This document shows positions 54,060 to 64,000 of a DNA stretch of 64,000 nucleotides, piece by piece. The DNA lies in NCBI GenBank assembly GCA_037447655.1, contig JBBHKE010000135.1:30186-94185 (forward strand), read 5' to 3'. A program made the position numbers and the translations under genes. Position 1 is the first letter of the stretch, and every line of letters begins with the position of its first letter. Source of the stretch: Zygnema cylindricum. Lineage: Eukaryota > Streptophyta > Zygnematophyceae > Zygnematales > Zygnemataceae. The notes under the pieces were generated by a model that worked only from the letters and a program-made list of their open reading frames with translations, made no database searches and was not told the DNA's origin.

Positions 54060-55740
54060 CTTTAAAGATTTTTCAGTGTATATTGTTAGGGGTAGAATTT
54101 TTAATCACGACAATAATAATAAAGAGAGTTTAGAAAAGCCGGAGTTGTCTTGTCGTTTTCGTAAATAGTATGATTTGTGACCGTATTGCATTCCATAGAA
54201 CCTTGAATACTTGATGTTTTACATCATCAATTCGTAATCACCTATAATACTTTCTGTGCAAGATACAGGTAAGAGTATGTGGAAGCTTTGTTGAAAACGA
54301 CAAAAGTCAAAAAAAATTGTTTTGTTTCCTGACCTGATCACAATAACTAATGATGACTAGAAAGTTCCTGATTAACACACATCATTTGTTCCTCTTCTTG
54401 GTCTGTTTTAGTTGTTAGATTTCAATGCAAACTCACAAAATTGCAAAATTAAAAAGTTCAAAGGATGGATGAATTTGGAAGCAAACATAATTGAGTAGGT
54501 TGTGTGAATTGTGAAAAATCTGTAATAAACTCCAGAAAAAAATCGATTGGTTTTTACTATTTTTGGTGGTTTGTGCATCAGTTTTACCTTCATTTTGCTT
54601 TTCATAACAGTTGTACACTCCATGATTTACCGCCACGTCTTTTTTGTAAACCTTATTATCACATACACATGCCATGTCCAAGCATGGTGAGGAATTAAGA
54701 AGGTAATTTCTTTACCTTAATCACTTTGGCAATTTATTGTAAATAAAGGACAAAGAGAGTTCATCCGTATTTTTGTCCCGCGTCTTTCATGTTACGAAAC
54801 ATAACAACAAAGCTACAAAAAATAAAATAAATACATTGTATCGCGTATTTTGTGAAAAATCCGCTTATTTCACGTTTCAAAACATAATTGGAAAGCAAAA
54901 AAATGATAATATTATTTTATGCAGTCAAACATCACAGAACTAACAAAAAAGAGAACTCCGAAATAACCAAACAATAAAATAAACCACAAACAAAAAATAA
55001 CCATAGAAGTAAACAGCCAAAACCAAACAACCAAACATAATCAAAGAAGTAAAGCGATTGTCATTATTCTTTATTGAACAAGTTAAAAAGCAAAACCCTC
55101 ATTACAAAACATATATCATGAACCTAATAATTTCCAGAAGAAAAAAACCCATTGGTCCGCGGAAAATGTCCTATTTCTTTTTTTGAATCCTAAACATTGT
55201 AAACGAGCAAAATGACAAAAAAAGAGCTCAAAATAAAAGACATGATGAACAATAAAACGTGAGACACAAGCAAAGCTTCAATAGAATAACATTGAAAAAA
55301 TAAAAAAAGGAATTGATACAAGAAGGATGATTTTACAAAACTAATAAGACCAGTATTATAACTACAAGGTTTAAATACTAAAAGGGGGACGTGCGCTTTA
55401 ATGCATTAAAGACAAAAGACAAAAGGCAAAAATAGAATGACCTAATCTGAGTGGACCGACATTTTACCAAATGAAACGTAGTGCACACGCTAACGCTATT
55501 GGTTAGAATCTAGTCGAAAAGAGTACTTACTAGGGCTTGTCCCGGTGTGGAACGCCAATCGGTAAAAATATTTGTCGTGTAGTAGAGATTGTTATGAGGT
55601 TCAACTTGATTTATACCTTCTTCCCTTATTTAGAAATCTGCATTGGATCGACATCCGAGAGTATATACTCTTCTCCCTCCTTTGTCTTCTTTTTTCCAAT
55701 CTCCATGGGATCAACACTCATTAGTACATACTCTTCTCTC
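54060..55740. other. AT-rich, no gene recognised
   Basis: A-rich and T-rich sequence with only short frames. No terminal repeats or domains recognised. Confidence 0.5.
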
Positions 55741-55744
55741 TTAA

Positions 55745-57274
55745 AGGTGCGTCTCTGTGTGCCAAAGGAAGTTTTTTTTTTCTATAGTTTTCCCATGAAA
55801 CTTAGAGCCGTACCGCTTAAGTTTCAACCGTACAAAAACATAGAAAAAAAGAGAAGTACATTTTGCGTCATCATCAAATTTAAGATGTACTACATGTTGT
55901 CGTCTTGTGTTCTTCGACCCATGGCCACGCCAAAAAATGTCATCTTCAAACTTTTCTTTAAAATACAAGGCCGATGTGTTTTAAAACAAAGTATTTTTCA
56001 AAAACAAATAGGAACACGCATTCGCACGTGTAAAAGTTTTACAAAAATTTCAAAGGAATTCAAGCGACGGCGAAAGATACACTATTCGTTATTTTTTGTC
56101 CGTTTGCGTCCATCAAAGTACACAATTTCTTTTATTTTGTCGTGTTTCGTTCAGTACGGACTTTTCCAGTCCAACGGTCTGAAAACTCCGATGCCATTTG
56201 ACGAAATCGTAAGAACTCTCTGAGGGTGCCCTAGCAAGTCGCACACGCCGCCTCTCTCACGCAGCCTCGCATTCTCGCGACGTTCAAGGCAATTTTTTAC
56301 AATTTGGTGCGTCATCACAGATTGTACACTGTCAACACCCGTCACGGGCATTGTCAACGTATACAATCGTCACGCCCTTAAGGGTATGTCCCCATGTACT
56401 TGTAACTTAGCGAACTAACTTTGTATTTTAGCGCGGATCCGCCGAACTCTGTTTTCAAGTGTCCCTATGTCTGTAAGGACGAAATCGTAACTTACGCTTG
56501 TGACGATTGTATACGTCGACAATACATGTGAAGGTTGTCAGTGTCTACAATCTGTGTGGTCGCACGTTATTTTTTGGAAATGCTTGTGACATCGCATGTC
56601 TTACCGCGACATTGTAGACGTACCGCCTTCCAGCCTGTGTCCTTTCACGGTTTAAGACGAGGTGCTTTGCCTTTGCGTCTCCTGTCTGGTCGACGTGAAA
56701 TGGCATCGGAATTTGAAAACCCATGCAAAAAAGAAATCCTTACTGGACGAAAACGGACAAAACCAAACAAGATGTGTACTTTTCTTCGTCGTATTTGAAC
56801 GCAAACAGACAAAACATAGCGAATTGTGTACTTTTATTTGTCTTTGGAAATCGTATGAATTTTTTTGAAAATTACGGCACGTGCGAATATATGTTACTAT
56901 TTGTTTATCGAAAATACCTAGTTTTAAAACACATCGCGCATGTGTTTTAAACGTAAGGTTGAAGATGACATTTTTTATCGTGGAAGTGGGTCGAAAAACA
57001 CAAGACGACAAATTTTCATACATCCTAAATTCGAGGATGACGCAAATTGTACTCTACAAATTTGCAATTCCTTCGTACTGTTGCAGCTTAGGCAGTACGG
57101 CACTAATTTTTACAGGAAAACGACAGAAAAAAATCCTTACTTATGCACATGGGGACTTACCCTAAGTGACAACTTCGTTTGGTACACATAGGGACACCCG
57201 AAATCCGGGTCCGTCGGATTTGCGCTAAAAAACAAAGTATATTCTCTAAGTTTGAAGTACATAGAGACGCACAT
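55745..57274 (+). mobile_element. MITE, GGGTGCGTCTCC family, outer copy, reverse orientation
   Basis: The left terminus AGGTGCGTCTCTGTGT and right terminus ACATAGAGACGCAC are decayed but recognisable. The interior matches the 723-bp copies in reverse: CTTAGAGCCGTACC, CATCATCAAATTTAA and CACGCCCTTAA. It is interrupted at 56,382-57,162 and resumes GTGACAACTTCGTTTGG. The 228-codon open frame inside it (55,537-56,223) has no recognisable domain. Confidence 0.7.
56382..57162 (+). mobile_element. MITE, GGGTATGTCCCC variant, 781 bp, TAA duplication
   Basis: Termini GGGTATGTCCCCATGT and ACATGGGGACTTACCC are flanked by TAA on both sides. It is inserted in an older member of the same family. Confidence 0.85.
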
Positions 57275-57552
57275 TTATTGGTAATCTTTTCCTTTCGGCA
57301 AAATAAATTTGTTAGACATTCCTCCATCTTTGACGAACAAATTCCTACCACGTGCTGCAATGTTGCTACAATTTGGTTGGTTTTCAAATTTCAACGCTTC
57401 AAATCATATTATACCGTACTCTTGCGCAGTATTCATACGATTTCAATCGTACGCTCATGTATGTCGTATCTTGGGAAAGTCTTATCTGGCTGTACGACTG
57501 ATGCTAAATGTTATTGTATTGCTATTACTGTTAAAATGTTTTTCGTCTCTTA

Positions 57553-58428
57553 GGGTAATTTTGCATGTGCTAAAGTTACAGTTATTTTCTGTCGTTTTCC
57601 TCCCTAACTTAGAAAAAAACGAGAAAATCACCAGCCGTACAAAAAAAATGAAATTAACACCATACAAGTTAGGTTTCTTTACAACTTTAAATGTACTGCA
57701 ATTTGTCGTCTAGCGCGAAGTAGTTTGTCGTCTAGCGAATTTCGACCCACTTTAGCGTCTTTCCAGCTCATCTTCAAACTTTATTTCAAATCACCTCGCG
57801 AGGTGATTTTAAATAAAGTTCCATGAGGTAAACGAATAGGCGGATGCTGTCGCACGTGCCGGAAGTTTGATACAATTTTTGAGCGCGGAGTACAAAAAGA
57901 AAAACCCACCGCACGTTTACAGCCTGTGCGTACTGTTTTCCGTGCGCTGAATTCCGTACACGGGCCGTGGAGGGGGTTTCGACCAACGGACGCCATTTTG
58001 CAAAAGCGAAGTCCGTGAAAGCGCCTCTCTCTCTCTCCTTCTCCCTCTCCTGGCGTCTATCTCACAATTCTTTGAATGAAAAAAGGTAAGAAAGGTATCA
58101 AATGAAAGATCTATAAAAAATATTTCTTTTGGCTATCTTTTAGCTTACTTTGGTGGCAAGTAGAGTGAGAACGGACGAAAAAACAAAATCGGGAAACTAT
58201 GGCAGAATGTTTTGGAATTAGTGACGTCGACGCTATCATAAGTACGCGTGACGTCAAAATGTCACAAACCCTAAACATCTACAATGTCACAAGTAGCTAA
58301 ACGTCTACAACCGTCTTTATTTTGTAATCGTCATCAATTGTCGCGAGTTTTGTTCGCGTCTACAATTGTCACAAATTACACCCACGTCTACATCCGTCAC
58401 AATCTAAAGTTACGATTTCATTTCTTTA
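57553..58428 (+). mobile_element. MITE-like repeat, GGGTAATTTT family, second copy
   Basis: It starts GGGTAATTTTGCATGTGC after TTA and matches in reverse the two halves at 33.3-37.1 kb. It includes the perfect palindrome ATCACCTCGCGAGGTGAT near 57,800 and the uninterrupted target GGTCGAAACCCC near 57,975 that the hAT element used in the other copy. Its last ~80 bases are missing because another MITE was inserted at 58,429. Confidence 0.7.
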
Positions 58429-58850
58429 GGGTGCGTCTCTGTGTGCTTAAGTAAGGGTTTTTTTCTGTCGTTTTCCTGTAAAACTTAGAGCCGTACCGCG
58501 TAAGTTTCAACCATACAATAAAATAGAAAAAAAAAGAAGTACATTTTGCGTCATCATCGAATTTAAAATGTACTACATGTTGTCGTCTTGTGTTTTTCGA
58601 CCCTCTTCGACGACAAAAAACATCATCTTCAGCCTTATCTTTAAAATACAGGGCCAATGTGTTTTAAAATTAGAGATTTTCTATAAACAAATAGGAACAC
58701 GTATTAGCACGTGTATTGTTTTGTTCAAAAACTTCAAACGAATTCAAGCGACGTGGAAGTGTACACGATTCGCTATGTTTTGTCCGTTTTTGTCTAATAC
58801 GACAAAGAGAAGTAGATAGTTTGTTTTGTTTTGTCCGTTTCCATCCGGGG
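58429..58850 (+). mobile_element. MITE, GGGTGCGTCTCT copy, truncated
   Basis: It starts GGGTGCGTCTCTGTGTGC after TTA and follows the reverse orientation of the family (TGTCGTTTTCCTG, CTTAGAGCCGTACCGC). The right end is replaced by the purine tract. Confidence 0.7.
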
Positions 58851-59790
58851 AGATAAAGAGGAAGGGAGTAGAAGTGGAGAGGGAGGAAGGGAGCGGGAGA
58901 AGGGAAAGGGAGGAGAAAAGGGCGAGGGAGGTGGAGGAGGTAGTGGGAGGGGGTTTGAGGTTGGGGCCAGAGACGGAGGATGAGGGGGAGAGGGGGCGAG
59001 GGTGTTGAGGGTGGCAAGAGGGGAAAAGAAGATACCGAGAGGTGGGGGGCAAGCGGAAAGGGGATAGGGTGAGACGTGGAGAAGGGGAGAGGAGGGGGTG
59101 GGCGGGAAGGGAGTGAAGGGAGTGCCAAGAATATAGAAGGCGGGAGGGGGAGAGGACGGGGGGAAGAGAGCAAAAAGAGAGGGGGGAGAGAGAACATAGA
59201 GAGAAGGAAGAGGGTAGAGAGATGTGGAGAGAAGGCAAAGAGAGGGAGGGAGGGAAAGGGGGGAGGAGACGGTGAAGAGGAGCAGGTGGCGGGCGAGGAA
59301 GAGAGAGAGGAAGAGGTAAAGGAAGAGCGAGTGGAGAGGAGAGGGAGCAAGAAAAATTTAGAAAGAAGCGGAGAGGGGGAAAAACGGAGAAGGGGAAAAG
59401 GGAGAAAGGGAGAGGAGAGAGGGAGGGGAAGGGCGAGTAGGAGGTAAGTGGTATTGGGTGGAAGGAAGTGGAAGAAGGGGAGGGAGAAGTAGAAATAGTG
59501 GGAGAGGGTGAGAAAGAGGCACAAGGAATGGGCGAGTGTGAGAGCAAAAAAGAGACGTGGAGAGAGAGGGCGGGTGAAAGGGCGAAAGGAAGATGGGAAG
59601 GGAGTTGGTGAAGGGGTGAGGGCGGGAGAAGGGGAAAAGGGGCGGGAAGGATAAATAGAGGGGAAGAGGGCAATAAATGGAGAGGCAAAAAGGAAGAGAG
59701 GGAAAGAGGGAGGTGGAGGGGGAGAGGGGGAGAGAGGGAGAAGGAAAGGGAGGGGGATAAAAGGAGTGAGGGAGGAGAGAGAGAACGAAA
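58851..59790 (+). repeat. G/A-rich tract, ~940 bp
   Basis: Nearly pure purine on the plus strand with irregular GGAGAG/GGGAAG units. Long open frames on the minus strand (58,670-59,846) are Ser/Pro/Leu low complexity and are not genes. It lies just upstream of the first recognisable NSUN exon. Confidence 0.9.
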
Positions 59791-59928
59791 AAAAAATCCG
59801 CAGTTATTGTTGGGTTCCAAAAAGAAAAAAAAAGTTCATGTGCCATTTTTCACTTTTGTCCCCCGTTTTCTTTCCCTTTTTTTTCCGCATTTTTTTCCTC
59901 GTTTTTTTCCATTTTTGGGCGGTCAAAG

Positions 59929-60936
59929 GCTGAAGCGGTCCTCCCCTCCAATTAGTGTTGCCGATTTGGAGGCAGAATTGGGTGTCCACGTGGCAGCCTG
60001 TGATTGGCTGCCCGGATTTTACGGACTGCCCCCCCATGTGGCTATTGCCAGCTCGGAGTTGTACCGCAAAGGAATGGTACGGACGCGTTTTTTATTTTTT
60101 TTTATTTTGTTTATAAATTCTTTTTTTGATTGTTATTTATTTTTTATTGTTTTTTCGTTATTTGTTTTAATTTTTGGTTGGGAGCGGAGAGGGGCTTCTG
60201 AGCACGTCATGGAAGAGAAGTGAGAATTTTGCTCCCTTTTTTTTTTTTTTTTTTGTTTAATTTTGTAATCATTTTTTTTATTCTTTACATAGTTATAACT
60301 GTTTTTTTTACTTCAAAAAATAGCTCTTTTAAAAAGTAAAAGTGGGTAAAAACTCCTATTTTCTACTTCTCCTCTCCCCTCTCCCCTCCTCTCTCCTCTT
60401 CCCCTCTCCTCTCTCCCCTCCCCCCTCTCCCTTTTTCCCTCTATCCTCTCTACATAAGTAAATCCAAAAAAAAACAAAAAACGAATAAATGTTATCACTT
60501 TAAAAATGTCAAAAAAAACCCTTCAAAAGTTTTAGGGAAACCCCTGAAACCCTTTAAAATACCTATCTACCACCTTAAAACCGCCTTAAAATCACCATAA
60601 AACCACCTTAAAACCACCTTAAAAACCACCTTACAACCACCAGAAACCCACCTTCAAACCACCAGAAAACCACCAGAAAACCCCAAAAAACACCTGGAAA
60701 ATCCTAAATTTCAGGTGTTTGGCATGGACGCGGCCTCGGGGGCGGCCGTTGCTGCTCTTGAAATCGCCCCAACCGACCATATTTTGGACCTTTGTGCCGC
60801 CCCCGGTGAGAATTATAGGCCTTTTAAGGTTTTTTTAAGATTTTTCTAAAGGTTTTTTTAAGGTTTTTCTATGGTTTTTTTCTGGCGTTCCCCCAAGGAA
60901 GCCTCTGAGAGAGGCTTTTAAAGAGTGAAGAGTAAG

Positions 60937-60991
<55 letters not shown>

Positions 60992-63835
60992 GAGAGAGGG
61001 GGAGGGAGAGAAAAGTAAATTTAAGTCGCCATGACTCATATCTGGGATAACCTGTCACTCCCGGAGGACTGACGAAATTGTGACACGTGTCACTCTGTGA
61101 CGTGACAGGGACAAAGCTTTGTATGATGGCGGACATTTTGGAGAGAGAGGGAGCCAATGGGACGCTGACAGCTGTCGATATTTCGCAGCCTCGTCTAGCT
61201 GCCAGCTGTACCGTACTGAAAAAGTACAAATTGGGAGACAGGTGTCGTCTGTATCTGGGAGATGGAACCAAGTTCAATGTACCTCCTCCTCCTCCTCCTC
61301 CTCCCAATACAGTTACCGTTTTTCCATCGAAGATCGGCCGGACCAGATTCGATGAATCTGAAAGTGACGGGAGACTGGAGGAATCTGAAAATGGGATTAC
61401 ATTTGGTGAATATAAAAGTGTGACTAAATTTGGTGAGTCCGGAAATGGAATTAAATTTGTCGAATCTGGTTTAGATTCGGAAAATAATCATCGTCAGAAA
61501 TTGGAATCAGACTCAGAAAGGAAAAGGGGTAAAGAGAGAGAGGAGATTGAAGAAGAGGGAATAGAAGAGATTTTTTTTTTTCTAAAAGAGGGTCCTTTTG
61601 AAACGGAAATTGAGGTAGATCCTCGAGAGAATAAAATTAGAGAAGACGGGGTTTTAACCACGGATTGTTCAGATATTAACAGAAACGGAAACGGAAACGG
61701 AAACGGACACGGAAAAGTAAGTGAAAACCAAAATGGAATCAGAAATATGAACGAAAACGGAACTGGACTTAATTATGAGCTCGAAAATAGCGTTGATAGG
61801 AACAGAGATTCCCTTGAAGGAAGTATATCTGCTGTGACAGATGTCACACGTGGAGATTTGGACACCTCTTCAGAATTTAGAATCAATACTCTTCAAGAAG
61901 AGTCTCTCTATTTGGAGGAGGAAGATGGGAGAGGAGCATCGATCTCCAATGAGGAGAACGAAGGAAAGGAAGAAACTTGTGTTCGGAGGAGAAAGACGAG
62001 GAAAGAACGAAGGAGATCAAAAAAAGCGAAACTTTTTGAAGGAGAGGGAGAGGATCCGGGTGGGTCAGATCTTTTTTTTGTCGGTCGGACAGCTTGGAGG
62101 TGGTGGGGGAAAAAAAAGGAATCGGAGGATTGCGATGTTTTGTACGACAAGGTGAGCCCAAAAAAAAAAAAAAAACATGTTGTCTACTTCATTGTGGTTA
62201 GCGTGGTTTTAGGGCTTTTAGGATTTTAAGATTTTGCTTTTTGAAACTTCAAACGGCAAATTAAATGAAAAAATAATACAAAAAAACACTAATTCTTCTC
62301 CATTCCTCCACTGACTCCACAAAATTTAATGTAATCCGATTATTATAATGTTTGTAAAATAATAGTAATCCACCGGGTCCTGAATAATATTCCGAAATTG
62401 TTGAATAAGACAAACGACCTGGTGATGTACCTTCTTTGCACTTTTTGTATAAAAGTAAAAGTACAGGTGTAAAATCAGAATGTACGGTTTGTCGAAGCCC
62501 TACAATCTTATGTATTTCCGGGATTAAAGATTTGGAGTCTAAAACAAATTAATGGAATGAGTGGAAATTTTATTTTATGCGTGGAAGGAAAGGCGACAAT
62601 ATTTTTAAATATGACAGTTTGACGACCCTAAAATAAGCTGCCATCTGTCAAAATTTTGAACTTAAACATGTGACAGCTGGGCAAAACGTACATTTCTTAT
62701 ATGCACTTTTGGACAAAAAAATGTACAAAAGTACACAAACAAGTCATTTTTAAAAGTGTTTATCCTATTGAAGTGTTTTTGGAGAGGGTTTGTAGATATA
62801 ACTTTTCCACCTTGTAGATATTGTTGTCCCCCGGATTGTAATACTAAAATAATGATAGCAGCTGTGGTATTCACAGTAAATTTCCATAAAAAAAAACCTG
62901 TCTGGAGGGTATTTTTTTTTTAACGTAAACTAATTTTTTTGACGTCGTATGACATCATCAGAAACATGGCGGAGACACAGTGTTGTCATCGGGACGTGAA
63001 TTCATTCTTAATACGTTTCAAATTGTACAGATTAGTATTGTGGATGTGTGAGGGGGTCACATATGTTTTTTCCAAAGTCACGTTTTTGCATTCACTTTAT
63101 ATGAAGAATATTTTTTAACTGTCACCGACAAATTTTGTCGCATAGAACCGCTAAAAACAACCACCGTTACGCTCGAAAAACTGGCCAAACCGACCACTCC
63201 AACCTCATGTTTTTTCTTTTTACTTCTCTGTATGGTACGGATCATACACTTTTTGATGTTTTTTTTTTTTTTTTAAGTTAGTGTGAATACCACAAATAAC
63301 AACAATAGTAATAAACATGAAAACAAGGAACAGAAGCAATTAAGCATTAATATTAATAATAACAGTAACAATGACAATAATAATAGTAATAACAAGGCGA
63401 TATCAACAACGACAACGATAACGACAATGACAAATGACAACAAATGTTAATGATAACGATAACGATAATGATAGCAATAACGATAACTACAACGACAATG
63501 ATAACGCTAGTGATAAAGATAATGAAGGATAATGATAATGATAACGATAACAACGACAACGATAAAGATAACTATAACAATAACGATAACAATAATGATA
63601 ACAATAACAATAACGATAAGAACAACAATAACCATAACGATACCAACAGCAACAACGACAACAATCATTAAAACATAAAAAAGGGTGCGGTGCCACGTGG
63701 CAGGTCCTGGTGGACGCGGAGTGCACTCACGACGGGTCCCTAAAGCACATTGAAAAGTTTGACCAATGGGGGTGGGAATCCTTCGAAAAGAGGTTTTTCG
63801 ACCCCAAAAGGATATCCACTTTGAGGGAGCTTCAG
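59929..63835 (+). CDS. NOL1/NOP2/Sun-family RNA (cytosine-5) methyltransferase, partial
   Basis: An S-adenosylmethionine-dependent RNA m5C methyltransferase, continuing past the right edge. Exons: about 59,929-60,076 (LPGFYGLPPHVAIASSELYR), 60,715-60,805 (GMDAASGAAVAALE, then DLCAAP), 61,109-62,151 and 63,704-63,835. All junctions are GT-AG and keep frame. Motif I is DLCAAPGTKL across the exon 2/3 junction; TAVDISQPRL and YLGDGTKF follow. Exon 4 has VLVDAECTHDGSLKHI, the motif IV region with its cysteine. The catalytic motif VI should lie beyond the window. Exon 3 carries about 280 residues of low-complexity acidic sequence (a proline run, ENGNGNG-type repeats, KKxKxRR patches) between the motif II/III region and motif IV, which normal family members lack. 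The start is uncertain: no in-frame ATG is seen in exon 1, so further exons may lie upstream. Subfamily not resolved; the motif wording resembles plant-type NSUN proteins. No lesion seen. Confidence 0.8.
60565..60700 (+). repeat. Intronic ACCACCTTAAA minisatellite
   Basis: About ten imperfect units of 10-13 bases built on ACCACCTTAAAA and ACCACCAGAAA in intron 1 of the NSUN gene, ending close to the acceptor. Confidence 0.8.
60934..61014 (+). repeat. (GA)n microsatellite
   Basis: A long GA dinucleotide run in intron 2 of the NSUN gene. Confidence 0.9.
62152..63703 (+). other. NSUN intron 3, no gene
   Basis: A 1.55-kb intron with donor GTGAGC and acceptor ACGTGGCAG. It is AT-rich and contains the AAC/AAT simple-repeat array at 63,285-63,670. 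No other gene seen. Confidence 0.7.
63285..63670 (+). repeat. AAY/GATAAC simple-repeat array
   Basis: An irregular array of AATAAT, AACAAC, GATAAC and GACAAC words on the plus strand. Open frames across it are Asn/Asp-rich and not considered coding. Confidence 0.85.
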
Positions 63836-64000
63836 GTGGGAAGGGTTTTTTTTTCTTTTTTTCTTTTTTTTTTTAAGTTCGGGGATTTGGGGGGGCAAGG
63901 GGGAGGGGAGGGGGAGTGGATAGTTTTGGGCACTTATTTTTTCTCTTATATGCTGGGGAGGGAGGGAGGGAAGGGGGGAGTGAGGGGGTGTATGACAGAA

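Noticed and set aside
55537-56223. 228-codon plus-strand open frame
   Set aside because: It lies largely within a MITE with defined termini and shows no recognisable domain.
58670-59846. Minus-strand open frames of 284 and 358 codons
   Set aside because: They are shadows of the purine tract; composition bias alone keeps stops out.

Overview
This is a repeat-dominated nuclear window from a eukaryote. It has spliceosomal introns, Ty1/copia LTR retrotransposons, a hAT-type (BED/DUF659) transposase relic and dense nested MITEs. Two host loci are legible: an NRPS-like A-T-R reductase pseudogene and an intron-containing NOL1/NOP2/Sun (NSUN) RNA methyltransferase. Together they fit an alga or other photosynthetic protist, or an early-diverging plant, but the sequence does not fix the species. 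A run of 10 Ns at 25,062-25,071 shows this is a draft assembly, and many frameshifts sit in homopolymers, so some may be sequencing errors.

Layout. 1-21 kb is a graveyard of one copia lineage: element A (minus, cut by the window edge), B (5'-truncated), C (near full length, inserted in B's 3' LTR), LTR fragments H and I, gag relic D (minus), and solo LTR E split by a MITE. LTRs are long (about 1.0-1.15 kb where complete) and end immediately before a primer-binding site matching the anticodon arm of initiator tRNA-Met. The gag ATG lies inside the LTR. 21-38 kb is nested MITEs. One group has GGGT-type termini and 3-bp TTA/TAA/TGA target duplications (PIF/Harbinger-like); the other has CACCGCG-type termini and TA duplications (Tc1/mariner-like). 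The stretch also holds a 1.9-kb foldback element and a 2.9-kb element carrying a decayed hAT transposase. 38-53 kb is the A-T-R pseudogene: exons of an adenylation domain, a coiled-coil/Gln-rich linker with a carrier-protein domain, and a thioester-reductase domain. It is split by a 5,565-bp copia element (F) with 487-bp LTRs and a perfect 5-bp duplication. 53-59 kb holds an LTR-like 5' end, AT-rich sequence and more MITEs. 59-64 kb is a long GA tract followed by the NSUN gene, which runs off the right edge.

Functional reading. The only plausibly intact host gene is the NSUN methyltransferase. The A-T-R gene would have activated a carboxylic acid as acyl-AMP, loaded it on a carrier arm and released it reductively, but it has in-frame stops, frameshifts and a transposon insertion. 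Its exon 3 lies in an exact 595-bp duplication that looks like two haplotypes (with and without an insertion) joined by the assembler. Everything else is mobile or simple-sequence DNA.
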